DNA of 64,000 nucleotides. It comes from Lentisphaera profundi (GTDB lineage Bacteria > Verrucomicrobiota > Lentisphaeria > Lentisphaerales > Lentisphaeraceae). A model generated the notes under the pieces. That model saw only the letters and a program-made list of their open reading frames with translations. It searched no databases and had not been told where the DNA came from. How positions within the stretch are numbered: the stretch's first letter is position 1; every line of letters begins with the position of its first letter. Positions 37,672 to 46,791 of this stretch are shown one piece after another. Where the stretch lies: assembly GCF_028728065.1 (NCBI RefSeq), contig NZ_CP117812.1, forward strand, positions 1,674,001-1,738,000. The letters run 5' to 3'. Position numbers and translations under genes: made by a program.

Positions 37672-39414
37672 CTATTTTCGCGTCACTTTCACATAAGTAG
37701 CACAAGCGATAAGCTCACCACTTTTATCTAGAAAGTTTGCCGTTAGTTTGGTCGTTCCTTTTTTCAGGTTGGCGCTGAATTTCGCCACTGTATCTTGCGA
37801 TTTCACATCGATCGTCTTGTCATGGCCTGCAATTAGCAACTGTGCTTTGCCAATTGGCAAGGCACCAAGTTTTTTATTAGCTCTATAGCCTTCAATCATC
37901 GTCTTTCCCGACTCTTCCGGCCAACGGCGCAGTTCAATTTCGTACTCCGCATCGCGATCAACGATAAGATTCCAGAACCCTTTTGCCTTTTTGTTAATGA
38001 GATCGTGACGAGTATCACAGTATTCACCGACCCAATCGCTGGCATAAAGTGTTACCGGGTTCTGGTAATCTGTTCCGATAATTAAGTAGCGCGTCTTATT
38101 CCACTCAGAGTAAGCGTCAGCATACCACTTGTCATAGTGACCTGAAAGTTGTTTCGTGATTTCGGGAAACTGTTTACTTACATTTTTGTCCTGATGAGGG
38201 TCTTCACTAACATCGAAAAGGGCCAGAGAATTGCGGTATCTATAAAGACGCCACTTATCCTTCATAACTACGGTATTATCCCACTTCTCACATTTCTCAC
38301 CAAATTGACTTACGCAAATGCGTTCTTCTAATTTTTTCTTACTGCCTTTTAGTAAGCCAGCGATACTGACTCCGTCAAGTTTGGAAACATCGCCCTTCAG
38401 GCCGCAGAGGTCAGCCAGAGTCGGCAGCAAGTCCTGAACTATAGTCAGCTCTGAAATATCAGTACCATGCTGTAGTTTACCATCAACCCAGCGGACAAAG
38501 AGGTGCACGCGGTGCCCACCTTCCTGATTGGAGCCTTTCTTATTATTCATGCCTGCATTGAAGATTTTCATAGCACTAGAACTACGAGTTCCGTTGTCGG
38601 AAAGAAAGAGCAGGATGCTGTTGTCACGAAGTCCGGATTCTTTAAGAAATGCTTCAAGTCGGCCAATATTTTCATCAATATTGGCAACCTGACTATAGTA
38701 CCCCGTATGCATTGGTATACCCTTATATTTTCCTTTATAGGGTGCTTGAAATTTCTTAGGCGAATCATCCGGAGCATGTGGAGTATTTGTCGGAATATAG
38801 ACAAAGAAAGGTTTCTTTTCATCCTGGCATGATTTCATCCAGTTCATGGCTTCGTCAAAGAAAATATCTGTGCAAAAGCCTTTGTATTTTTTATCGACGC
38901 CGTTGTGCATCAGAGTCGGATCGAAATAACGGTTTCCCCAATAATCGGCAAGTGATGTGATGCCCCAGGCACGAAAAGAGAGCACTTCTTGAAAACCCCT
39001 GAATCGTGGAGGATGAGGGTAAGAGTCACCCAAATGCCATTTCCCAAACATGCCTGTTGCATATCCGGAATCAGCAAAGTATTTTGGCATCATTTTATGC
39101 TCATTTCGAACCAAAGAAAGCCCCTGACAGACACGAGTCGCACCGTTACGCATAGCATCAATCCCAGTCATCAGTTGGCCTCGCGTTGGCGTACACTTCG
39201 ATGCCACATGGAAATCGGTAAAGCGGACTGATTGACTGTACAGCTTATCCATTTCCGGCGTTTTGAGAACCGGATTACCGTGTGCTGAAATATCACCATA
39301 TCCCTGATCATCGGTTAGAATAACAATAACATTCGGCTTGTCTTGAGCCCATGTCTTTGTTGTCGCTATTATGGAGAGTACTCCTATAACGATAATTGTA
39401 AAAAAAATCTTCAT
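37672..39414 (-). CDS. Secreted S1 sulfatase with C-terminal beta-sandwich (paralogue of 32600-34336)
   Basis: I start the protein at 39414 (AAAGGAG directly upstream, signal peptide identical in type to its paralogue), giving 580 residues; an in-frame ATG at 39462 has no signal. The active-site motif is CTPTR in VASKCTPTRGQLMTG, with DDQGYGDISAHGNP, GKWHLGDSYPH, FLSDNGTR and GSNQEGGHRVHLFVRW. A beta-rich domain of about 110 residues closes the protein. It heads a three-gene coupled operon with GH32 and a CGPSR sulfatase. Close similarity to the sulfatase at 32.6-34.3 kb includes the promoter. Confidence 0.94.
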   Translation of the reverse strand: MKIFFTIIVIGVLSIIATTKTWAQDKPNVIVILTDDQGYGDISAHGNPVLKTPEMDKLYSQSVRFTDFHVASKCTPTRGQLMTGIDAMRNGATRVCQGLSLVRNEHKMMPKYFADSGYATGMFGKWHLGDSYPHPPRFRGFQEVLSFRAWGITSLADYWGNRYFDPTLMHNGVDKKYKGFCTDIFFDEAMNWMKSCQDEKKPFFVYIPTNTPHAPDDSPKKFQAPYKGKYKGIPMHTGYYSQVANIDENIGRLEAFLKESGLRDNSILLFLSDNGTRSSSAMKIFNAGMNNKKGSNQEGGHRVHLFVRWVDGKLQHGTDISELTIVQDLLPTLADLCGLKGDVSKLDGVSIAGLLKGSKKKLEERICVSQFGEKCEKWDNTVVMKDKWRLYRYRNSLALFDVSEDPHQDKNVSKQFPEITKQLSGHYDKWYADAYSEWNKTRYLIIGTDYQNPVTLYASDWVGEYCDTRHDLINKKAKGFWNLIVDRDAEYEIELRRWPEESGKTMIEGYRANKKLGALPIGKAQLLIAGHDKTIDVKSQDTVAKFSANLKKGTTKLTANFLDKSGELIACATYVKVTRK

Positions 39415-39541
39415 TTCTCCTTTCCTTTTAAATTTTACACATGGAGCGCGATTAAGTTCCATATCTTGATTATTTGCTTATCTTCTATTGAGTTTATACA
39501 AGTAATTTGATTGAAGTGGACGTCATGATGAAAATTAATTG
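39415..39541 (-). promoter_or_regulatory. Conserved promoter region of the CTPTR sulfatase, copy B
   Basis: This is the second copy of the block described at 34337-34465. Identity holds up to ATGATGAAAA and then ends abruptly; beyond it lies the motif CACCTGAATCCGTGAG and the truncated GH32. The promoter of the three-gene operon is expected here. Confidence 0.55.
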
Positions 39542-39596
39542 AAGGATTTTAGTTTAGCTATCACCTGAATCCGTGAGCTGGCTTTGAAAGAATCTC

Positions 39597-40318
39597 ATGA
39601 AGCTTCGTCGATGTAGACGCGCAGTTCAAAAGTGCGGGGAGTCCCGTCAAGGGAAAAGCCTGCGCGACCGTGCGGCTTACCGTTTTCAGGAATAAAGCCA
39701 CCACGCTTAAAATTGTATCTTAGCGGTATATCATCGAAAGAAAAATGAGTTCTTCTACTTGATCATCTAATTTAATTGTTACATTTAATTCGACAAGCTT
39801 TTCTTTTGGGGATAGCACTACCTTGTTCTCTGCTCCAGAGAGAGTTTTATTCTTCAGTGAACTTAACTCTTTATCGCGCAAGACTTCCAAGTCCTTAACC
39901 CGGCTTGCAAACAGTCTAGCACCTTTTTGACTTGTTCGCAGAGTTAATTCCAGTGGCAGGGTGAATCCCCGGTTTAAGGGAAGGTCTTTTCCAAGCTTAA
40001 GTGTTCTAACCCAACCGACATAGACGACGCGTCCGTTTGGGGCATGAGAGAAGCATTGTCCGGCATAACAACCGTGAATCGTATCCATCTTGCCCTTGCC
40101 TGTACTCTTAAACTCTCGATCATCAAAATCGCCCACCATGTAATTTGCATCAGCACCCATAAGTACCCACTTCATGTTGTTCTCATCACCATCTATAGTC
40201 AGCTCAAAAAAATCAGGACACTCGTTGAATTCCTTTACAAAGCAGATTTCTTCCCATTTAACTAGATCTTGGCTTACCAGAAACTACATTCCGCGATTTG
40301 ACCGAGCCGCAACTTTTT
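39597..40318 (-). pseudogene. GH32 pseudogene, paralogue of the gene at 35889-37661
   Basis: The segment matches the second half of the GH32 at 35.9-37.7 kb: FLVSQDLVKWEE, FNECPDFFELTIDGDE, MGADANYMVGDFDDREF, CYAGQCFSHAPNGR. It is damaged in four ways. The 5' half with WNNDPNG and RDP is gone, replaced by an IS3 relic meeting it in a run of nine T. A TAG replaces Gln just before FLVSQ. A frameshift follows EELIF, where five T stand against six in the paralogue. The 3' end is cut after VYIDEAS. It testifies to a duplicated GH32-sulfatase block. Confidence 0.88.
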
Positions 40319-40660
40319 TTTTAGCCATTCATTCTCAAGCTGAAGCTTTCCTACTTCTTTATAAAGAGGATTCAATATTTCTTCTTTTTAACTTTCTGTC
40401 ACTTCAGAAGATTTCGTTTTTTTCTCAAAAATCTCTGAGGCATTTTTTGTCAGTTCAGACTTCCACTGACTTACCATTTTGATATAAATACCATGCTCTG
40501 ATGCTACCTCACTAGCGGTTTTGAGTCCTTGAATTGCTTCAAGAGCTATCTGAGCTAAATTGATTACGGTATCTTCGGCGACTTTTGGCCATGATGCGAT
40601 CCTCGTTTTATGGAGTTTAGGCTAACTTACATCATTGTCTCGTTTATGGGATCCACTATA
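40319..40660 (-). mobile_element. IS3-family insertion sequence relic (OrfA remnant)
   Basis: Reading leftward from an ATG at 40592 (GAGGA upstream), the frame gives MAKSRRRYRNQF and, after a small frameshift, IALEAIQGLKTASEVASEHG followed by IYIKMVSQWKSELTKNASEI and, past one stop, KLQLENEWLKKKL. This is the helix-turn-helix plus leucine-zipper of IS3-family OrfA. OrfB, the integrase, is missing; the element is cut at its C-terminal side by the GH32 relic. TAGTGGATCCCAT at about 40646-40660 could be the left inverted repeat. The element is inactive. Confidence 0.75.
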
Positions 40661-40827
40661 GCTCCAAGGAATTCAATTTGAGCTCTGAGCTACTACTGGT
40701 AACATTAAAATGAGGTTTTAATTTCATCTTAAATGAAAAATAAATCATACTGTACATCCAAAAAAGAAAAAAGATTGGTATATGGAAGCAATCAGCATTT
40801 CTACATAATCAAATTAGAGGATTTATA

Positions 40828-41607
40828 ATGGTTACAGCAAGTCACAATTTTAGTTCACCTTTAAAAGAAAAACAAACTTTCACTCTGCTAGAACTACTCG
40901 TGGTAATTAGCATTATAGCAATCCTTGCTTCATTACTTATACCTGTACTCTCCAAGGCTCGTGAGGCCTCCAGGTTTACTGTTTGCAAAAGCAATCAAAA
41001 ACAAATCGGTATGGCTTATATATTATATACTACAGATAATAATGGCTTCTACCCAGGGATGTTTGAGCTCCATGGTCCTATAGGCTGGGATGATGCACTA
41101 GCTCCCTATCTCGGATTAGACTATACGATAGCGACAGGCCCCACCTCTGAATCAGCGGTATTAGCGTGCCCTTCAGATGATGTTCCCCGAGGAAATAACA
41201 GCTTTAAAAGAAGTTATAATGCCAGCCTATATTCCAGCACAGCCAGTCATCTATTTAATGGTTTAATGGGATATCCGAGTGATGGCACATACGAGTCTGT
41301 AAAATCCACGGATGTCACCAGTCCGGCTTCTGTTGTTGTCAGCGGCGAAACCTGGGCCAACATGAACCGACAGGGAGCTGGCTATGACAATCACTCTAAG
41401 CTCATACTCCCTTATTATCAGCTTCTAATCAATAACACAAATGATATAATTCGAGGTTTTTTTCTTTGTCATGATGGCAAGGGCTTGGCCAATTTTTCCT
41501 TTGTTGATGGCCACGTTGAAGGCATGAATGGCAAAAAGCTTTTTCAAGGCCAGGAAAGCCCAGGTACAACTCTTAGCGCTGGCACAATGTTTGATCATCA
41601 AAGATAA
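40828..41607 (+). CDS. Pseudopilin-like secreted protein with DG tail
   Basis: The 259-residue protein is preceded by AGAGGA. Its pilin-like signal is [20 protein letters not shown] (about residues 18-37), followed by a long helix ([20 protein letters not shown]) and, near the C-terminus, [20 protein letters not shown], a form of the H-Xn-DG signature. It belongs to the same group as the protein at 14549-15247. It is the first plus-strand gene before two sulfatases, with 290 bases in between, and may be exported or displayed together with them. The individual function of these pseudopilins is not known. Confidence 0.88.
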   Translation: MVTASHNFSSPLKEKQTFTLLELLVVISIIAILASLLIPVLSKAREASRFTVCKSNQKQIGMAYILYTTDNNGFYPGMFELHGPIGWDDALAPYLGLDYTIATGPTSESAVLACPSDDVPRGNNSFKRSYNASLYSSTASHLFNGLMGYPSDGTYESVKSTDVTSPASVVVSGETWANMNRQGAGYDNHSKLILPYYQLLINNTNDIIRGFFLCHDGKGLANFSFVDGHVEGMNGKKLFQGQESPGTTLSAGTMFDHQR

Positions 41608-41898
41608 GAGAATTCTTTTAATTTAAAAGAGTATGCACCAGAGAAGCATTGGGGATGAAAGGTTTTTTAGTTTAACTTAATTTAGTACTGACTATAGCTT
41701 TACCCTCGGAAAACAAAGAAAACAGTCTAGTCATAGGCACAGATATTAAGGCTTTACAAAAAGGTCTATACCTGTGTAATATACATGCCAAAACAGCATC
41801 TGTGATAATAGATAGAGAATCTTACACCTTTGGGTGAAACCAAGAAGGAATAAGCTTCTGCAAATCAACTCACTATCACTAAAAATGGAGAAAGAACC
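41608..41898. promoter_or_regulatory. Intergenic region upstream of the plus-strand sulfatase group
   Basis: I see no gene in these 290 bases. A short AT palindrome (CTTTTAATTTAAAAG at about 41616-41630) lies just behind the pseudopilin stop. A promoter for the following three plus-strand genes should be located here. Confidence 0.4.
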
Positions 41899-42465
41899 AT
41901 GAACAAACTATTTAAATTCGCAATCGCACTTATCGCCACAGGAACTGTCACCACTGCAACTTGCTTTGGAGGAACTACTGATAAAGACAGTAAAAAAATC
42001 ACTCCAAAAACAGCAAGCACTGATAAAGTCATTAAAACCTTCACGCCAAAAATGGCAACACTTACTGAAGGAGCAGAGGTTAAGTTCGTGAAAAACAGCC
42101 CAGCTTTCGGTAAAGATGAGACAATGATTTTGAGAAAAAAAGATATAGAAGCGACATACACTTTTGAGATCACTGAAGTAGGTAAGTACTACTTTAATGC
42201 AGTCGTGAGAACTGGCACATCATTAAAATCCGATGAGAATATAGCCCGCAACTACCAATTTCAATTTAAAGGTAAGCAACACGGAACAACGTTTGTCAAA
42301 ACGATTAAGCAAACGAAATTCGAAGATAAGAACTACGCCGTCACAGTTGGTCTGATACAAAGTGGTCACTTTTTAATGACCAAGGGTAAACACAGTATCA
42401 CTGTCGTCAACAAGGTGGCAAATGCGGCTCTGTCAACGCTTACTCTTCTTAAGAAGAAAAACTAA
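41899..42465 (+). CDS. Small secreted beta-rich protein, function unknown
   Basis: I do not recognise the family. The 188-residue protein has GGAG nine bases before the start and a signal peptide (FAIALIATGTVTTATCF). The mature part starts with a Lys/Thr-rich linker and continues with alternating strands (ATYTFEITEVGKYYFNAVVRTG, NYQFQFKGKQHG, KHSITVVNKVANAALSTLTLLKK). The pattern resembles the small C-terminal sandwich of the CTPTR sulfatases, so a stand-alone carbohydrate-binding or accessory module is possible. It lies 87 bases before a sulfatase gene in the same direction. Confidence 0.6.
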   Translation: MNKLFKFAIALIATGTVTTATCFGGTTDKDSKKITPKTASTDKVIKTFTPKMATLTEGAEVKFVKNSPAFGKDETMILRKKDIEATYTFEITEVGKYYFNAVVRTGTSLKSDENIARNYQFQFKGKQHGTTFVKTIKQTKFEDKNYAVTVGLIQSGHFLMTKGKHSITVVNKVANAALSTLTLLKKKN

Positions 42466-42552
42466 GTCCTTCAAACCTCAACAGCATCAAGAAGGATAAA
42501 GCATATTGCTTGATGGCAAGAGTCAAATAATTACGAGAAGCATAGGAAAATA

Positions 42553-43968
42553 ATGAAAGAAAAACTAATACTATCAATACTTCTCATGGTCACAGCAGCT
42601 GTGCATGCAGCTCAAGGTACTCATGAGACAAAGAAGCCAAACGTAATTTTTATCCTTACTGATGACCAAGGCTCTGGTGATTTGGGCATTACCGGTCATC
42701 CGTATCTGCGAACACCAAATATTGACCGATTGGCAAAAGAAGGAACACGTTTTACGCAGTTCTATACTAACGCCACGGTCTGTGCTCCGAGCAGGGTTGC
42801 CTTTATGACGGGGCAATTCCCCGTTCAGCACAATGTACACCACATCTATATGAATCATAAATTTAATGTCAAACGCGGTATTCCAGACTATTTGGATCGC
42901 GATGCATTTACAGTAGGTGACCTTATGAAGCAAGCCGGTTACGATACCGCTCATATCGGCAAGTGGCACCTGGAGGGAAGAGATCTCAAAAGTCCTCCTT
43001 CGCATTACGGATTCGATGAATGGCTGGTCACCCATGATGCATCTGCCAGCCCTTCCTACATCAAACGTTTCAACTCAACAGAACACAATGTCACCATGGC
43101 AAGTCACTGGATTGTTGACGATGTTATTGAATATCTGGAAAAACAAAAAAAATCAGACAAGCCGTTCTACCTGAACCTATGGACCTTAGTGCCTCATGGT
43201 TTGTTGAATCCTTCGAAAGAGGAACTTGCTGAATATAAAAACCTGAACGCAAATTCTGAAGACTTTAAATCGTGGATGAAGGAGTATGGAGAAGACGCAG
43301 AAAACTTTACTGAACAGATGAAGGTTTATTGTGCAGCTATGACAAGTACCGATAAAGCCATCGGCAGACTGCTTGACTACCTTGACGAATCAGGTCTATC
43401 AGAAAATACCATCGTCTTTTATACTTCAGATAATGGCCCTGAAGACTACAAGGTCGGCGATGCCACAAATGCTGGGGTGGGTTCTTCTGGTATATCACGC
43501 GGAAGAAAAAGAAGCATGTACGAAGGCGGCGTAAATGTACCGGCAATTGTCCGCTGGCCAAACAAAGTTAAAGCCAACCATGTGTCAGACGCTATTTGGA
43601 GCGGAGCTGACTGGTTGCCAACCCTAGCCAAGATTTCAGGCGGCAAGCTGCCACGCACTTATAAGTCCGATGGAGAAGATGTTAGCGATATTCTTTTTGG
43701 CAAAAGCAAGGAGCATAAGAAGCCATTATTTTGGGAATGGAAATATGAAGTGATGGGAAATAAAAAATATAATCCGCCACAATTGGCAATTCGCCAAGGC
43801 GATTGGAAGTTCCTGTGCAAGCCTAATGGCAGTGCTGCTGAACTATACAATATCAAAAAAGACCCTGCAGAAAATAATAATTTAGCTTCCAAAGAAACAA
43901 GTATTGCCAACAATATGAAAACAATATTGCTTGAGTGGAAAAAGACTATTCCGACATCGGCATACTAA
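42553..43968 (+). CDS. Secreted S1 sulfatase (CAPSR)
   Basis: The 471-residue protein has a signal peptide (LILSILLMVTAAVHAA), metal site LTDDQGSGDLGITGHP and the formylglycine motif CAPSR in ATVCAPSRVAFMTGQ. Conserved GKWHLEG, FYTSDNGPE, RSMYEGGVNVPAIVRWP and ELYNIKKDPAENNNLA blocks are all present, so the protein is full length. It begins a tight pair with the next sulfatase, 15 bases downstream, and probably a three-gene transcript with the small secreted protein upstream. Confidence 0.94.
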   Translation: MKEKLILSILLMVTAAVHAAQGTHETKKPNVIFILTDDQGSGDLGITGHPYLRTPNIDRLAKEGTRFTQFYTNATVCAPSRVAFMTGQFPVQHNVHHIYMNHKFNVKRGIPDYLDRDAFTVGDLMKQAGYDTAHIGKWHLEGRDLKSPPSHYGFDEWLVTHDASASPSYIKRFNSTEHNVTMASHWIVDDVIEYLEKQKKSDKPFYLNLWTLVPHGLLNPSKEELAEYKNLNANSEDFKSWMKEYGEDAENFTEQMKVYCAAMTSTDKAIGRLLDYLDESGLSENTIVFYTSDNGPEDYKVGDATNAGVGSSGISRGRKRSMYEGGVNVPAIVRWPNKVKANHVSDAIWSGADWLPTLAKISGGKLPRTYKSDGEDVSDILFGKSKEHKKPLFWEWKYEVMGNKKYNPPQLAIRQGDWKFLCKPNGSAAELYNIKKDPAENNNLASKETSIANNMKTILLEWKKTIPTSAY

Positions 43969-43983
43969 CCCAAGGAACAAGTC

Positions 43984-44766
43984 ATGAGAAAGATTCTATT
44001 ACTGGCCACATTCATTATAGCAGGCGCAGGAGCTGTGAATGCCGCGCAAAGGCCCAACATCATCTGGATGTTTTCTGACGACCATACACGTCAGGCCATC
44101 GGGGCATACGAAGGTATTTTAGCGAAACTCAGTCCTACCCCAAATCTTGACCGCCTTGCAAAAGAAGGCATGAGGTTTGATCGTTGCTATGTAGAAAACT
44201 CCATATGTGCGCCAAGTCGTGCGGCTTTGCTGACGGGAAAATTCAGCCATAAGCACGGTAAGAAAGATAACATCGGCCGTTTTGATCACAATCAACAGAC
44301 ATTCCCCAAAATACTTCAAAAAGCTGGTTATCAGACCGCAATCGTCGGCAAGACCCATCTAGACGGGAAAATCCAGGGTTTTGATCATTGGGAAACCCTG
44401 CCTGGTCAAGGAAGCTACTACCAGCCGTCATTTGTAACTAAAAAGGGAATGATCCACGAAAAGGGCTATGTTGCAGATGTGATTACCCGCAAGTCCATTG
44501 ACTGGTTGAATAACAGCCGCGACCCAGAAAAACCGTTTATGCTGATGATTCATCACAAAGGTACACACCGTACTTGGATGCCGGCTTTGCGCCATATTTC
44601 AGCCTTCAATGATATTGAGGTTCCATACCCTGCAAACTTTTGGGATGATTACGGTACTCGTGGAACTGCAGCTCGCGTTCAAGAAATGACTGTTAAAAGC
44701 AAAATGAACATGAGAGATGACCTTAAGTTAAGACTGCAGAGTACCGCAAAGAGCAAAGCGATCTAG
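43984..44766 (+). pseudogene. C-terminally truncated S1 sulfatase (CAPSR)
   Basis: The 260-codon frame has a good ribosome site (AAGGA), a signal peptide (ILLLATFIIAGAGAVNAA), metal residues MFSDDHTRQ and the formylglycine motif CAPSR in NSICAPSRAALLTG, then GKTHLDG. Full S1 sulfatases have about 450-550 residues. This one stops after NMRDDLKLRLQSTAKSKAI, before the second metal-binding DNG/H region and the C-terminal subdomain. The 100 bases behind the stop show no continuation in any frame. Part of the active site is therefore missing, and it is most likely a truncated, non-functional gene. Confidence 0.75.
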
Positions 44767-44866
44767 TCTGATAGATATGTCACTGCCTGAGCAAACAGAC
44801 TGTGATTGTTGACTGAAATTATTACTTCTTAGTTTTGTAAGGCCTGTCCTTGTTAATTAATTTATC

Positions 44867-46192
44867 TTAATCAATTACGAGAGAATTGAGGAGCCCGGCC
44901 AAGTATATTGGTGCGTTAATATGGCCGTTTTCATACCGTAAATTGTTCGCACTGAGTTTTATTGCTAATTCTGGTTGGTACTTTTTTTTGTATGTTGCCA
45001 AGCTTTTTGCTTGAGTTCTCTTCCCTGATTTAACCTCTACCGGAATTACTTTGTTTTGGTTCTCAATCAGAAATTCTATTTCGCTTCGGTTATTCTGCCA
45101 TGAAAATAATTCGTCCCCATATGAACTGTGGAGTTGTTGTGCAACGAAGACCTCAGCAATAAAGCCTTTATAGCTTCCGATTTGCTGGTCTATAACAGCA
45201 TTCATCCCTAAATTCAGTTGTGTTACTAGCAATCCAATATCAAAGAAGAACAACTTAAATAAATTATCTTTTGAATAAGCAGATAGAGGTAACTCAGGCT
45301 TCGATGCAATATGTATTTTTCTTGCAAGTCCAGAAGTGACCAACCACTCAATAGGTCCTTGAAGTTGTATGAACTTAGATTGACCAGGTAACACATCTTT
45401 GAAATAGTATCGCTGTGTTGAGTCGTCGTGAACTTTCTGGAGTTGTTTTGCAATATTTTTAAATACAAGGGTGATCTTTTGAGCATTTATTTTACCGGAA
45501 TACTTAGCAAAGTCCATTGTATAAGCCTTTAGTAAGTCTGAATGCACTGCCCTCGCTCTTGAAAGGGCCTTATAGAGATCTTGTTTTTCTGAAAGGTATT
45601 CTACAACCGCTTCAGGCATACCTCCAACAATAGTATATTTTTTGTATTGATCCCAAAGCAGGTTGTGAATACTATCATCTATTACATGAAGTGTAACGCT
45701 ATCGTGTATCGCTTTATAAAGATATGCATTCGCTTCTCTTAAAAATTCATCAAAAGTCATTGGATACAGTGTGAGAAAGTTAACTTTTCCTACTGGGAAT
45801 GGGTATTCACCCCGTTCAATGCCGATGTGTGAACCTGCACAGGCAATTCTCATTTCCGGGTGCTTTTCACAGAAATACTTTAATGATGATATCGCTTGCG
45901 GGCAGTCTTGAATCTCATCAAAAATTATCAAGTCATCAACACGATTTATTGCCTTGTTAAAATAAGCTTCTATACGGAAGAGGATCTTCTCTGTATCGTA
46001 CGCACCATCTAGGAAAATTGAGTGTAGCTGTTTATCCTCAAAATTTAAATAAAAATAGCTGGATGATAAGCTCTCCCCAAAGTCCTTTAGAATGTATGTT
46101 TTCCCAACTTGCCGTGCTCCTTGTAGCAATAATGGCTTTCTTCTTGTGTTATTTGACCACTTAAGTAATTCTTGTGTTATATTTCTTATCAT
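44867..46192 (-). CDS. AAA-type ATPase with DUF4143 C-terminus
   Basis: The 441-residue protein has Walker A LLQGARQVGKTYIL (about residues 22-35), Walker B DLIIFDEIQDCPQ and sensor-like IACAGSHIG, followed by the DUF4143 region with the restriction-nuclease-like pattern SWQNNRSEIEFLIENQNKVIPVEVKSGKRTQ near the C-terminus (D/E...E-x-K). These proteins are widespread, often in variable regions, and have no settled function. It stands alone on the minus strand after the plus-strand sulfatases and is unrelated to sugar use. A 33-base tandem repeat lies right in front of it. Confidence 0.9.
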   Translation of the reverse strand: MIRNITQELLKWSNNTRRKPLLLQGARQVGKTYILKDFGESLSSSYFYLNFEDKQLHSIFLDGAYDTEKILFRIEAYFNKAINRVDDLIIFDEIQDCPQAISSLKYFCEKHPEMRIACAGSHIGIERGEYPFPVGKVNFLTLYPMTFDEFLREANAYLYKAIHDSVTLHVIDDSIHNLLWDQYKKYTIVGGMPEAVVEYLSEKQDLYKALSRARAVHSDLLKAYTMDFAKYSGKINAQKITLVFKNIAKQLQKVHDDSTQRYYFKDVLPGQSKFIQLQGPIEWLVTSGLARKIHIASKPELPLSAYSKDNLFKLFFFDIGLLVTQLNLGMNAVIDQQIGSYKGFIAEVFVAQQLHSSYGDELFSWQNNRSEIEFLIENQNKVIPVEVKSGKRTQAKSLATYKKKYQPELAIKLSANNLRYENGHINAPIYLAGLLNSLVID

Positions 46193-46257
46193 ATTGGTAT
46201 TTTATACTAGTTGTTGTTTTTATTTTAAAGATCATACTCTACACAAAGATTCCTACT

Positions 46258-46420
46258 AAATATATCTTTATTCGCATGAAGTTTTACTCCTAAATCTTCT
46301 TTATCTACATGAAGACTAGTCCTTAATGTATCCTTATCTGCATGAAGATTAATCCTTAATATATCTTTATCTGCATGAAAGAACAAGTATAATATATCTT
46401 TTTATGCATCAAACATTATT
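46258..46420. repeat. 33-base tandem repeat array, about 4.5 units
   Basis: Units with the core CTTTATCTGCATGAAG recur every 33 bases, about 65 bases upstream of the DUF4143 gene. Unit-to-unit differences are a few bases, and the last unit is degenerate. The period is a multiple of 3, but I find no open frame of interest through it. Regulatory iterons or simple slippage expansion are possible. Confidence 0.7.
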
Positions 46421-46791
46421 ATTTAGCGTAAAATGTCTTTCCGTTAATGGTACTGGATTCTCACAGTCAAGATCCTGACTGTCCACCATCAGATAAGCAT
46501 GAATGTAATAAATTAACATCGCTTCTGGTGAAGCAGTATAACAAGCGAGGTGATAAATGAGTGCATTTGAATGAGCCGCGGGTGCCGCGGGACAGGTTCC
46601 GTTTTAATGACTCTCCGTTGTCAAGGTTGGCATCGTGAGTATTTTCAGGAAATGTAGTGACAGCTATACTACCTCTACTTCAGTCAGGTTTTATTTGTTA
46701 TTTCGGGTAATATGAATAACTTACAAAAATCGCATTTTTCTATCGGACATGTCTTTCCCGTAATTTTAGGTAGGGTCATAATTTTAGACAA
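46421..46791. other. Intergenic region with possible insertion scar
   Basis: There is no convincing gene. The patch GCCGCGGGTGCCGCGGGACA at about 46575-46594 is GC-rich and leads into the GACAGGTTCCGTTTTA motif shared with 13859-13890. I read it as a remnant of a small mobile element. Confidence 0.3.

Noticed and set aside
40828-41607. Pseudopilin genes as part of a type IV pilus or type II secretion operon
   Set aside because: No ATPase, inner-membrane platform, secretin or prepilin peptidase gene is adjacent.
44867-46420. 33-base repeats as a CRISPR array
   Set aside because: The units follow each other directly without spacers and are imperfect; no cas genes are nearby.
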